This document shows, one piece after another, positions 8,583 through 15,765 of a DNA stretch of 27,641 bases. This DNA is from CAYJLB01 sp964370845 (lineage in GTDB: Bacteria; Bacillota; Clostridia; Oscillospirales; Ruminococcaceae). The notes beneath the pieces are model-generated. The model saw nothing but the letters and a program-made list of their open reading frames with translations. It did not search any database and was not told where the DNA came from. The stretch lies in the NCBI GenBank assembly GCA_964370845.1, contig CAYJLB010000026.1, positions 1-27,641 of the forward strand, given 5' to 3'. Position numbers and translations under genes: made by a program. The stretch's first letter is position 1. Every line of letters starts with the position of its first letter.

Positions 8583-8611
8583 AAAGAGGTTGTGAATTTC
8601 ACAGCCTCTTT
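8583..8611 (+). terminator. Hairpin between valS and folC, terminator-like
   Basis: AAAGAGGTTGTGA (8583-8595) and TCACAGCCTCTTT (8599-8611) form a 13-pair stem with one G-U and an ATT loop. Only TTT at the stem end follows before CCAATAT, so termination should be partial. It starts five bases after the valS stop and 24 bases before folC, and may lower folC expression or stabilise valS mRNA. Confidence 0.55.
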
Positions 8612-8634
8612 CCAATATAAAAGGGGAGTTCGCT

Positions 8635-9900
8635 TTGAATTTTAATCAAACAATGGATTTTATAAACAGTTTTTCTAAAGGTGGAAAGAGAATTATCGAC
8701 CTTACGAGGATTTTATCCTTAATGGAAAAACTCGATAACCCGCATAAAAAGCTGAAATATATTCATGTTGCTGGGACAAATGGGAAAGGCTCTGTTTGTC
8801 AAATGTTCAATGAAATTTTAATTTTACAAGGGTATAAAACGGGGCTTTATACTTCGCCTTTTATTGTGGAATATCGTGATAGAATTAAAATTAATGGCAA
8901 AATGATTGAAAAGGAAATCCTTTGTGAAATTACTCTTGCTGTAAAATCTGAATGGGAGAAACTCCCCGACAAAGAAGATTTTTCACAATTTGAAATTTCC
9001 ACAGCAATTGCTTTTTCTTATTTTGCAAAGGAAAAATGTGATTTTGTAATTTCCGAAACAGGTATCGGTGGACTTTTGGACTCAACGAACATTGTAAAAG
9101 CTCCTGTTTTGTCGGTTATAACGTCAATTTCCCTAGACCATACTTTTGTTTTAGGCTCAACTTTAAAAGAAATTGCATTGCAAAAAGGTGGAATTATCAA
9201 AGAAAGTCGCCCTTGCGTTTTGTCTTGCTTTAATGAAAAAGAAGTAGAAGAAGTAATTTTTTCTATTGGAAAAGAAAAAAACAGCAAAGTAATTATTCCA
9301 AATACAGATGAAATTAAAGTGATTTTCGAAAGTGTTAATGGAAATGATTTTTATTACAAAGGTGAAAAATTCGCCACTAAAATGAGCGGAAGACATCAAA
9401 TTATTAATGCACTTACTGTGATAGAAGGTGTAGAAATTCTCCGAGAAAATGGAGTTATCATTTCTGCTGAGAATATGCAAAAGGGGATTGAAAACGCAAG
9501 TGTTCCCTCCCGTCTTGAGGTTGTAAAAAATAATCCTACCATAATTTTAGACGGTGCGCACAACGTTTCTGCAATGAAATCGCTAGCTTCCCACCTTAAC
9601 AAATATTCTCAAAATAAAATTTTGATGATTGGAATGATGAAAGATAAAGATGTGAAAAATTCTATTGAAGAAATTGTAAATTCAGTTGATGAAATTTTTG
9701 TTGTAGATGATTTTATTGAAAATGCAATTTCAAAAAATGACTTAAAAGAAATGTTTTTCCAAGCAGGAAAAATTGCTAACACAGCAGAAAATTCTTTAGA
9801 AACTTTAGAAAAAATAATTTTATCGGCAAAAAAAGATGATGTTATAATTGTTTGTGGGTCATTATATTTAACCTCACATTTGCGAAAATATTTTAATTAA
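8635..9900 (+). CDS. folC: Folylpolyglutamate/dihydrofolate synthase
   Basis: 421-residue Mur-ligase-type enzyme that adds glutamates to folates and, in its bifunctional form, joins glutamate to dihydropteroate, retaining folates in the cytosol. The ATP loop is AGTNGKGSV (46-54), followed by LYTSPFIVEYRDRI (71-84) with the family TSPH/F loop. SLDHTFVLGSTLKEIA and the KGGIIK lysine region follow, then LDGAHNVSA (around Asp306) opening the C-terminal ligase domain. Length and motif order are normal. The start is the rare TTG at 8635, supported by GGGGAG (8623-8628) at proper spacing and by homology-like content from the first residues; no ATG nearby fits. It links to the folate transporter folT about 16 kb further right. 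Mono- or bifunctionality cannot be told from sequence. Confidence 0.95.
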   Translation: MNFNQTMDFINSFSKGGKRIIDLTRILSLMEKLDNPHKKLKYIHVAGTNGKGSVCQMFNEILILQGYKTGLYTSPFIVEYRDRIKINGKMIEKEILCEITLAVKSEWEKLPDKEDFSQFEISTAIAFSYFAKEKCDFVISETGIGGLLDSTNIVKAPVLSVITSISLDHTFVLGSTLKEIALQKGGIIKESRPCVLSCFNEKEVEEVIFSIGKEKNSKVIIPNTDEIKVIFESVNGNDFYYKGEKFATKMSGRHQIINALTVIEGVEILRENGVIISAENMQKGIENASVPSRLEVVKNNPTIILDGAHNVSAMKSLASHLNKYSQNKILMIGMMKDKDVKNSIEEIVNSVDEIFVVDDFIENAISKNDLKEMFFQAGKIANTAENSLETLEKIILSAKKDDVIIVCGSLYLTSHLRKYFN

Positions 9901-9913
9901 TAATATAGATTAT

Positions 9914-9947
9914 AAGATAGCTTGAAATTTCAGGCTATCTTTTTTTT
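9914..9947 (+). terminator. Intrinsic terminator after folC
   Basis: AAGATAGC (9914-9921) pairs with GCTATCTT (9934-9941), extended inward by TTGAA/TTTCAG with one G-U. A run of T follows to 9947. It lies just after the folC stop. Confidence 0.92.
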
Positions 9948-10018
9948 GTCAAAATAAAAAAATTAACAAATTCCAAATTGCGACATTTTTCTTGTCATAT
10001 TGTAATTATAATTTGAAT
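9945..10018 (+). promoter_or_regulatory. Upstream region of spoIIA operon with possible Spo0A box
   Basis: TTTGTCAAA (9945-9953) matches the Spo0A box TTTGTCRAA, although it overlaps the T-run of the folC terminator. Weaker partial matches are GCGACA (9980-9985, reverse sense) and TTGTCA (9992-9997). TATAAT (10007-10012) and GAAT (10015-10018, the core of a sigma-H -10) follow, but I see no good sigma-H -35 (AGGA) or spaced TTGACA. In Bacillus spoIIA is driven by sigma-H with Spo0A~P; that the same holds here is inference. Confidence 0.4.
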
Positions 10019-10054
10019 AAGATAATGATTTTTACGAAAGGAAAATTTAAATTT

Positions 10055-10366
10055 ATGAAAATAGAAATTAATGATGAAACTTTGGTTGTTTGCTTAAATG
10101 GTGAGATTGACCATCATTCAGCTAAAGATATTCGTAGTGAAATTGATAAAAAAATATATGAAACTATGCCAAAAAGCTTAGTTCTTGACTTTGATAAAGT
10201 TAGTTTTATGGACAGTTCGGGTATTGGTCTTGTTATTGGAAGATATAAACTTATTAACGAGTTCGACGGGGAAATTGTTGTTGCGAATTTACAACCTTCC
10301 ATTGCAAAAGTTATGAAACTTTCCGGAATTGATAAGTTTGCAAAAATTGTTTCAACGAAAAAATAA
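10055..10366 (+). CDS. spoIIAA: Anti-anti-sigma factor SpoIIAA
   Basis: 103-residue STAS-domain protein that frees sigma-F from SpoIIAB in the forespore. The phosphorylated serine is Ser54 in SFMDSSGIGLVIGRYK, which aligns with Ser58 of the Bacillus protein in an almost identical segment; LNGEIDHHSAKDIR near the start is also typical. ATG 10055 follows GAAAGGA (10036-10042). An in-frame TTG at 9992 would add 21 residues not found in the family. The protein is somewhat shorter than the Bacillus one (117). spoIIAB follows after 24 bases. Dephosphorylation would need SpoIIE, not in the window. Confidence 0.96.
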   Translation: MKIEINDETLVVCLNGEIDHHSAKDIRSEIDKKIYETMPKSLVLDFDKVSFMDSSGIGLVIGRYKLINEFDGEIVVANLQPSIAKVMKLSGIDKFAKIVSTKK

Positions 10367-10390
10367 GAATTAGTGAAAGGATAAATTTTT

Positions 10391-10834
10391 ATGAAAATTA
10401 TTAATGAAGCTAAGATTAGCTTTTTAAGTAAATCGGTAAATGAAAGTTTTGTTAGGATTGCAGTTTCAGGGTTTATTGCAGGACTTGACCCTAACGCAGA
10501 AGAACTTGCAGATATAAAAACTGCACTTTCCGAAGCAGTGACAAATTCAATTGTCCACGGTTATAAGGATATTGTGGGGAAAATTGATGTTTTACTTAGA
10601 ATTATTGATGGAAACGTTATTTACATAAAGGTTAGAGATTATGGCTGTGGAATTGAGGATATTGAAAAAGCAAAAACTCCTCTTTTTACAACTGACCCTG
10701 AGGGAGAAAGAGCAGGACTTGGTTTTGCTGTAATGGAAAGCTTTATGGACAAGCTCGTAATAAAAAGTAAGTCACAGCGTGGAACTACTGTAATTATGAG
10801 CAGAAAAATCAAATCCAAAAATTTAGAGGACTAA
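10391..10834 (+). CDS. spoIIAB: Anti-sigma-F factor and kinase SpoIIAB
   Basis: 147-residue GHKL-fold protein that binds and inhibits sigma-F and phosphorylates SpoIIAA with ATP. The N-box is LSEAVTNSIVHGY (Glu48, Asn52), the G1 box is DYGCGIED (83-90) and the G2/ATP-lid region is GERAGLGFAVMESFMD (105-120). The FTTDPEGERAGLGF segment is characteristic of SpoIIAB rather than RsbW. The length matches the family (about 146). GAAAGGAT precedes ATG 10391, and sigF starts 24 bases after the stop, giving the classical three-gene cassette in which partner and sigma factor are made together. Confidence 0.96.
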   Translation: MKIINEAKISFLSKSVNESFVRIAVSGFIAGLDPNAEELADIKTALSEAVTNSIVHGYKDIVGKIDVLLRIIDGNVIYIKVRDYGCGIEDIEKAKTPLFTTDPEGERAGLGFAVMESFMDKLVIKSKSQRGTTVIMSRKIKSKNLED

Positions 10835-10858
10835 CTCTAGAAAGGACTGGGCATAAGA

Positions 10859-11518
10859 ATGAACAACTATGACGATACCTTTATTGAGGGGAATTTGGGG
10901 CTTGTACATCTTTGTGCCAATAGATTTCGTGGGCGTGGAATTGAGTATGATGACCTTTATGGTGCGGGTTGTATTGGGTTAATTAAGGCTGCGAAGGGGT
11001 TTGATGAAAATAGAGGAGTAAAGTTTTCAACCTATGCAGTTCCCGTGATTTTAGGAGAAGTAAAAAGGCTTTTTCGTGACGGTGGAGCAATTAAAGTTAG
11101 CAGAAGTATAAAAGAAACCTCCCTTAAAATTACTCGATTTCGGGAAAGGTTTTTGCTTGCACATGGACGAGAGCCTACAATTTCCGAGTTAAGCGCTATG
11201 GCAGAAGTTTCGGAAGAAATGGTTGTGGAAGCGTTAAACGTGGCACTCCCCCCTATAAGTTTAACGGAAACTTTAGATGATAGTGGCGGACAAACGGATA
11301 TTCCAGTAGATGCGCCCGATGGAGAAATTGCAGATATTATTTCTTTAAGGCAGATAATGAGCGAACTTGACGCAAAAGACAGAAAACTCATCTACCTTCG
11401 ATATTTTTCCAATAAAACCCAAACCCAAACCGCAAAAGAACTAGAAATGACACAAGTACAAGTTTCAAGGCGAGAGAAAAAGTTGCTTTCTCAAATGAAA
11501 GTTGCACTGCTGGAATAA
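10859..11518 (+). CDS. sigF: Forespore sigma factor SigF
   Basis: 219-residue sigma-70 family factor that starts the forespore programme. Region 2 begins almost at the N-terminus (FIEGNLGLVHLCANRF, DDLYGAGCIGLIKAAKGFD, FSTYAVPVILGEVKR) and includes the core-binding and -10 recognition helices. Region 3 holds the VSRSIKE segment and GREPTISELSAMAEVS. Region 4 ends with KTQTQTAKELEMTQVQVSRREKKLL, a helix-turn-helix. Bacillus SigF is about 255 residues; here nearly all of the N-terminal extension before region 2 is missing. ATG 10859 follows AGAAAGGAC (10839-10847). It is called SigF rather than SigG because it ends the spoIIA cassette. Confidence 0.94.
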   Translation: MNNYDDTFIEGNLGLVHLCANRFRGRGIEYDDLYGAGCIGLIKAAKGFDENRGVKFSTYAVPVILGEVKRLFRDGGAIKVSRSIKETSLKITRFRERFLLAHGREPTISELSAMAEVSEEMVVEALNVALPPISLTETLDDSGGQTDIPVDAPDGEIADIISLRQIMSELDAKDRKLIYLRYFSNKTQTQTAKELEMTQVQVSRREKKLLSQMKVALLE

Positions 11519-11644
11519 AGATTTAATATGTTTTTTGTAAAATAATATATCAAAAATAGATTAAAATGCTAGTTTTTGGTCATAATTTAGAGCATATTCA
11601 CATTTTTTACGAAAATATTTGCAGAAACATTTAACTTTGTTTCG

Positions 11645-11673
11645 TTGACTTTATGCAAATTAAATGATATAAT
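11645..11673 (+). promoter_or_regulatory. Near-consensus promoter with no gene behind it
   Basis: TTGACT (11645-11650), 17-base spacer and TATAAT (11668-11673). The predicted start (about 11680) lies only about 21 bases before a strong intrinsic terminator at 11701-11721, and there is no open frame between. It would make an RNA of about 45-50 nt, or drive readthrough to the helicase gene. Confidence 0.8.
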
Positions 11674-11700
11674 TTAAGAGTATAAAAATCATTTGTTTGT

Positions 11701-11730
11701 AACGAGGATATTATCCTCGTTTTTATTTTG
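11701..11730 (+). terminator. Intrinsic terminator close behind the 11645 promoter
   Basis: AACGAGGAT (11701-11709) pairs perfectly with ATCCTCGTT (11713-11721) over a three-base loop, followed by TTTTATTTTG. It also serves as a possible late terminator for the spoIIA operon, for which no other good terminator is visible. Confidence 0.88.
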
Positions 11731-11800
11731 ACTTATTTATTACTGGCAATAAATGAGAATGATTTTTTAAGATGATAGTTTATAATGAACAATCATTTAT

Positions 11801-11845
11801 AAAAGCACATTTTAATTAAGCTTTTCTTTTCTTTGTGCTTTTATT
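11801..11845 (+). terminator. Second hairpin upstream of the helicase gene
   Basis: AAAAGCACA (11801-11809) pairs with TGTGCTTTT (11834-11842) across a 24-base pyrimidine-rich loop, followed only by ATTAGGG. The tail is weak, so termination would be inefficient. A TATAAT at 11781-11786 lies just upstream without a clear -35. The role is unknown. Confidence 0.4.
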
Positions 11846-11919
11846 AGGGCGAACTTATTACAATTTATTTTTTTAAGACAATTGTAAAGTTTTACGCCAA
11901 CAAAAACAGTGTGTAATTT

Positions 11920-11928
11920 TGTTATAAT
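11920..11928 (+). promoter_or_regulatory. Extended -10 promoter of the DEAD-box helicase
   Basis: TGTTATAAT (11920-11928) is a full extended -10. No good -35 is seen at 17 bases. Transcription would start about 11935, leaving a short purine-rich leader holding AGAAAGGA before ATG 11956. Confidence 0.6.
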
Positions 11929-11955
11929 GGCAAAAGAAAGAAAGGAATTAATTTA

Positions 11956-13698
11956 ATGCAATTTTCAGAACTAGGTCTGTCACAAGAAGTGCTAAAAGCA
12001 GTAGAAGAAATGGGATTTAAAGAGGCTACTCAAATTCAAGCGGAGAGTATCCCAATTTTATTAACAGGAAAAGACGTTATTGGTCGTTCAAATACAGGTA
12101 CAGGTAAAACTGCCGCATTTGGATTGCCTGCAATTGATAAAATTCAAAAAGATATTAAAGGTGTACAAGTATTAATACTTTGCCCTACAAGAGAACTTGC
12201 AATGCAAGCAAGTGAAGAAATCAAAAGATTTTCTAAGTTTATGCCTTGGGTAAAACCTTGTGCAGTTTATGGCGGTGCGTCAATGGATAAGCAAATTTTT
12301 GAGCTTAGACGTGGTGCAAATATCGTTGTTGGTACTCCGGGTAGAGTTATGGACCATCTTGGTAGAAGAACTTTAAAACTTGAAAATCTTGTTACAATTA
12401 TCCTTGATGAAGCGGACGAAATGCTTAACATGGGATTTAAAGAGGATATTGAAGAAATCCTAAAATCTGTTCCTGAAGAAAGACAAACTGTACTTTTTTC
12501 AGCTACTATGCCTCCAGCAATTATGAATATTACAAAAGAGTTTCAAACTGATCCTGCTTTAGTAAAAGTAGTTTCTAAAGAAAGAACAGTTGAAACAATC
12601 ACTCAATATTATTATGAAGTTCCAATGGGTAGAAAAACTGATGCTTTGCAACTTCTATTATCTTTACACGAACCTAAGCTGTCCATTATTTTCTGTAACA
12701 CAAAGAAAATGGTTGATGAATTAACTGAAGGGCTTAACCAAAAAGGATTTAAGGCTTCGGGAATTCACGGTGATATGAAGCAAGCTGCTCGTTCTGCTGT
12801 TATGGATAGATTTAAATCGGGTAGAACTTCAATTCTTATCGCTACTGATGTTGCAGCGAGAGGTATTGACGTTGATGACGTTGATGCAGTGTTTAACTAC
12901 GATATTCCACAAGATTATGAATATTATATCCATAGAATTGGACGTACAGGTCGTGCAGGTCGTTCAGGTGTAGCATTCACTTTAACAAGTGGAAGAAAGC
13001 AAATGTACGATATGCGTGATATACAAAAATTCATCAAAGCTCAAGTAACTCTACAAGAATTACCTACTTCCGCTCAAATTAGAGAGAAGAAATTGAAAAA
13101 ATTCTCGGAAAAATTGGCTAAAGTAGTGGCTGATGAAAAAAATAATGAATATCAAGGAATGTTAAATGAACTTGTTGAAAGTGGTTTAACTGTTGAAATG
13201 GTTGCAACTGCTTTACTTTCAATGCAAGTTGGAAAAGAAATGAAGCACGTTCCGCATTTTGATAACTTGACTAATTCAAGAGTTAGAAATCATGAAAGAG
13301 TTCAAAGAAAAGACAATTTCGGAAATAAAACTAAGGTTGTTCTTTCTGTTGGTAGACAACAAAGAATTGCTCCTAACTTTATTTTAGGTGCATTGGTTGA
13401 AACTACAGGTCTTAAGGGAAATAATTTCGGAAAAATCGACATTTATGATAGACATACAACTGTTGAAATTCCTAATGAGGAAAAAGACCATATTATTTCT
13501 TCTATGACGGGAAGTAAAATCAACGGTAATGTTGTTACTGCTAAATTAGTAGAGGACAGCAGCGGTGGTTTCTCATCTCACGGCGGTGGTTCACATTCAA
13601 GACGTGACTATAAACCTCGTAACGGAAGAAAAGACGAAAGAAAAGCTCGTTTTGATAGATTTAAGAGAAAAAGCAACTCTCACAAAAAAGAAGGCTAA
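11956..13698 (+). CDS. deaD: DEAD-box ATP-dependent RNA helicase
   Basis: 580-residue helicase that unwinds short RNA duplexes in ribosome assembly and mRNA turnover. Domain 1 has the Q motif (FKEATQIQAESIP), motif I SNTGTGKT (45-52; usually AQTGTGKT), PTRELA, TPGR, DEAD (151-154) and SAT. Domain 2 has HGDMKQAARSAVMDRF, ATDVAARGID and HRIGRTGRAG. After about residue 380 come a linker and a DbpA/CsdA-type RNA-binding domain (about 455-530, KVVLSVGRQQRIAPNFILGAL). The tail is Gly/Ser then Arg/Lys rich and probably binds RNA. The order matches DeaD/CsdA and clostridial CshA-like proteins; the symbol is by family, not proven orthology. It is a lone gene with its own promoter. Confidence 0.93.
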   Translation: MQFSELGLSQEVLKAVEEMGFKEATQIQAESIPILLTGKDVIGRSNTGTGKTAAFGLPAIDKIQKDIKGVQVLILCPTRELAMQASEEIKRFSKFMPWVKPCAVYGGASMDKQIFELRRGANIVVGTPGRVMDHLGRRTLKLENLVTIILDEADEMLNMGFKEDIEEILKSVPEERQTVLFSATMPPAIMNITKEFQTDPALVKVVSKERTVETITQYYYEVPMGRKTDALQLLLSLHEPKLSIIFCNTKKMVDELTEGLNQKGFKASGIHGDMKQAARSAVMDRFKSGRTSILIATDVAARGIDVDDVDAVFNYDIPQDYEYYIHRIGRTGRAGRSGVAFTLTSGRKQMYDMRDIQKFIKAQVTLQELPTSAQIREKKLKKFSEKLAKVVADEKNNEYQGMLNELVESGLTVEMVATALLSMQVGKEMKHVPHFDNLTNSRVRNHERVQRKDNFGNKTKVVLSVGRQQRIAPNFILGALVETTGLKGNNFGKIDIYDRHTTVEIPNEEKDHIISSMTGSKINGNVVTAKLVEDSSGGFSSHGGGSHSRRDYKPRNGRKDERKARFDRFKRKSNSHKKEG

Positions 13699-13703
13699 TT
13701 AAA

Positions 13704-13748
13704 AATAATGGAGTAAGGAAACATTTTCAGTTCCCTTACTCCATTATT
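13704..13748. terminator. Bidirectional terminator between deaD and ilvE
   Basis: AATAATGGAGTAAGGAA (13704-13720) pairs with TTCCCTTACTCCATTATT (13731-13748) with one bulged C; T-runs flank it on both strands. It sits between convergent genes and ends 16 bases before the ilvE stop, so it serves both. Confidence 0.92.
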
Positions 13749-13764
13749 TTTTATTATTAGTAAA

Positions 13765-14841
13765 TTAGCAAACTTTAGAAATCCAGTTGAATTCGTCATC
13801 TAGTTTGCCATATTGAATACCTGTTAGCGTATCATAAAGTTTTTGGGAAACTTCGCCGATTTTTCCTTCGCCAATATTCATAATTAAGTCATCGTATTTT
13901 AGCACGCCTACAGGAGAAATTACTGCTGCTGTACCTGTTCCGAAAACTTCTTCAAGTTCACCATTTTTATAGTATTCAGCGATTTCATCAATAGAAATTC
14001 TTCTTTCAATTACTTTATAACCCCATTTTTTACAAATTTCCATAACAGAATTTCTTGTAATTCCATTTAAAATTGAGCCTTGTAATTCAGGTGTTACAAT
14101 TTCACCATTAATTTTGAAGAAAATATTCATAGCTCCAACTTCTTCTATATACTTTCTTTCAACCCCATCGAGCCATAAAACTTGCGCATAGTTTTGCTTG
14201 TGAGCTTCGTCTTGTCCAATCAAAGAAGCTGCGTAATTGCCTCCTGTCTTAGCAAAGCCCATTCCGCCCTTTACAGCACGAACGTAAGTATTTTCAACAT
14301 AAATGCTTACAGGGTTTAATCCTGTAGAATAATATGCACCTGATGGAGAAAGAATTATCATAAATAAGTACTTGTTGCCAGGTCTTACTCCTAAAAATGG
14401 GTCAACAGCAATAATAAACGGTCTTACATAAAGGGAAGCACCGTCACTTGATGGAACCCAATCTTTTTCCACTTCAAGTAATTTTTTCAAAGCATCAACA
14501 CAAAATTCAGGGTCAATGTGTGGAATTACTAATCTGTCATTTGAAATATTAAGTCTTTTAAAATTGTCAAGAGGGCGGAATAATTGAATATCTCCCTCAT
14601 CAGTTCTATAGGCTTTTAACCCTTCAAAAACTTCTTGACCATAGTGTAAACACATACAAGCAGGGCTTAACGACAAGTTTTGATAAGGCACAATTCGAGG
14701 GTCGTACCAGCCTTTTCCTGTTTCATAGTCCATAATGAACATATGATCGGTAAAAATATTTCCAAAGCCTAATTTGCTTTCATCTTGTGGTTTTTCTTTT
14801 AAATTTTCTGATAACTGTACAGCAATATCCTTTAATTGCAT
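13765..14841 (-). CDS. ilvE: Branched-chain amino-acid aminotransferase
   Basis: 358-residue class IV PLP enzyme that interconverts leucine, isoleucine and valine with their 2-oxo acids using 2-oxoglutarate. The PLP lysine is Lys198 in GFAKTGGNYAASL, followed by YAQVLWLDG and the signature EEVGAMNIFF. LHYGQEVFEGLKAYR near residue 65 and the late FGTGTAAVISPVG loop are typical of the long (about 340-360) BCAT group. ATG at 14841 is chosen: AGAAGG lies 9 bases upstream, while the in-frame TTG at 14850 abuts that site. It has its own promoter (14880-14908) but also lies downstream of two minus-strand genes and may be read through from them. It makes or degrades branched-chain acids; direction cannot be told here. 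Confidence 0.96.
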   Translation of the reverse strand: MQLKDIAVQLSENLKEKPQDESKLGFGNIFTDHMFIMDYETGKGWYDPRIVPYQNLSLSPACMCLHYGQEVFEGLKAYRTDEGDIQLFRPLDNFKRLNISNDRLVIPHIDPEFCVDALKKLLEVEKDWVPSSDGASLYVRPFIIAVDPFLGVRPGNKYLFMIILSPSGAYYSTGLNPVSIYVENTYVRAVKGGMGFAKTGGNYAASLIGQDEAHKQNYAQVLWLDGVERKYIEEVGAMNIFFKINGEIVTPELQGSILNGITRNSVMEICKKWGYKVIERRISIDEIAEYYKNGELEEVFGTGTAAVISPVGVLKYDDLIMNIGEGKIGEVSQKLYDTLTGIQYGKLDDEFNWISKVC

Positions 14842-14879
14842 ATAAATCAACCTTCTTTTCTATATTTAATGTTTAGAAT

Positions 14880-14915
14880 ATAATAACATATTTTGTTTAA
14901 CAATGCAATATGTTA
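14880..14915 (-). promoter_or_regulatory. ilvE promoter overlapped by an inverted repeat
   Basis: On the minus strand TTGCAT (14908-14903), 17 bases and TATTAT (14885-14880). A 9-bp perfect inverted repeat, TAACATATT (14884-14892) and AATATGTTA (14907-14915), has arms 23 bp apart centre to centre, overlapping both promoter boxes: the layout of a repressor operator. Confidence 0.55.
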
Positions 14916-14928
14916 AAGCGAAATTTTC

Positions 14929-15735
14929 TTAAATTTTGCACACACTTTTTATGTAGTTTATAAAATTTGAAAAAACTATTCCTCCACTTTCAAGGTCAGG
15001 CTCCCAACGTTTTACCCATTCAAGGGTTACAAAAGAGTCATAGCCATTATCTTTAAGCAAGTTTAAAGCTTCAAGGACAGGAACATCACCTTTTCCCATC
15101 ATTTTATAGGTTAATTTTCCATTATCCATTATAGAATCTTTAACGTGGATATATTTTACAAATTTGCCAATGTTTTCATATGTTTCCTCTGGAGTTTCTC
15201 CAAAAAAGCGATAAGGGTGGTGTACATCCCACAAAACACCCGCATTCTCTCTGTCAGTTTTTTCAATAAATTTTTTCATAACTTTAGAGTCCGCAAGGTC
15301 GCCATTTGTTTCTATAAGCGGAATTACTCCCTTTGTTTTAGCGTAGTCACAAATTTTTCTATATGTTACAATAGCAGATTCAATAGAACAATTTTCAGCT
15401 TGCGGTTTATTGCTAATCATAATTCTAACGTACTTTACACCAAGCCTTTGAGCAAGGTTAATGTACACCATTGCCTCGCCAAAAGCGGACTCAACATGTA
15501 CAGTATCTCCAACGCAAACACCTGTAGCTAAAAGAGAAATTTCAAGTCCCATATTTTTAATTTTTTCAATTGTCGCATCAATATTTTCCTCTAAAAAAGG
15601 TTTTGTAAAAGGAATAAAAATTTCCTTCTCAATCCCTCTTATTTCAATAGCATCAAAACCTAAATCTTTAGCAGAAATAAGTGCTTCAGCCAAATCCCAT
15701 TCAGGGCAACCCAATGTAGAAAACGCAATTTTCAT
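14929..15735 (-). CDS. TIM-barrel sugar-phosphate isomerase/epimerase family protein
   Basis: 268-residue xylose-isomerase-like barrel (AP-endonuclease-2 superfamily). The likely metal ligands are visible in the family pattern: Glu142 (LIETNGD), Asp170 (VLWDVHHP), His197 (YIHVKD) and Glu239 (TLEWVKRW). The opening MKIAFSTLGCPEW and the barrel repeats (DAIEIRG) are typical. The length is normal for the single-domain family. ATG 15735 follows AGAAAGGAT. It lies 30 bases after the acyl-CoA synthetase gene, so the two are probably co-transcribed, and 87 bases before ilvE. The substrate is not predictable; members act on hydroxypyruvate, keto-sugars or inosose, and no sugar transporter or kinase is nearby to narrow it. 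Confidence 0.85.
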   Translation of the reverse strand: MKIAFSTLGCPEWDLAEALISAKDLGFDAIEIRGIEKEIFIPFTKPFLEENIDATIEKIKNMGLEISLLATGVCVGDTVHVESAFGEAMVYINLAQRLGVKYVRIMISNKPQAENCSIESAIVTYRKICDYAKTKGVIPLIETNGDLADSKVMKKFIEKTDRENAGVLWDVHHPYRFFGETPEETYENIGKFVKYIHVKDSIMDNGKLTYKMMGKGDVPVLEALNLLKDNGYDSFVTLEWVKRWEPDLESGGIVFSNFINYIKSVCKI

Positions 15736-15765
15736 AAAATGTTCAATCCTTTCTATTAATAGGGT

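Noticed and set aside
15145..15531. 128-codon plus-strand frame opposite the isomerase gene
   Set aside because: The composition is that of an antisense shadow and the minus-strand gene has conserved metal-ligand motifs.
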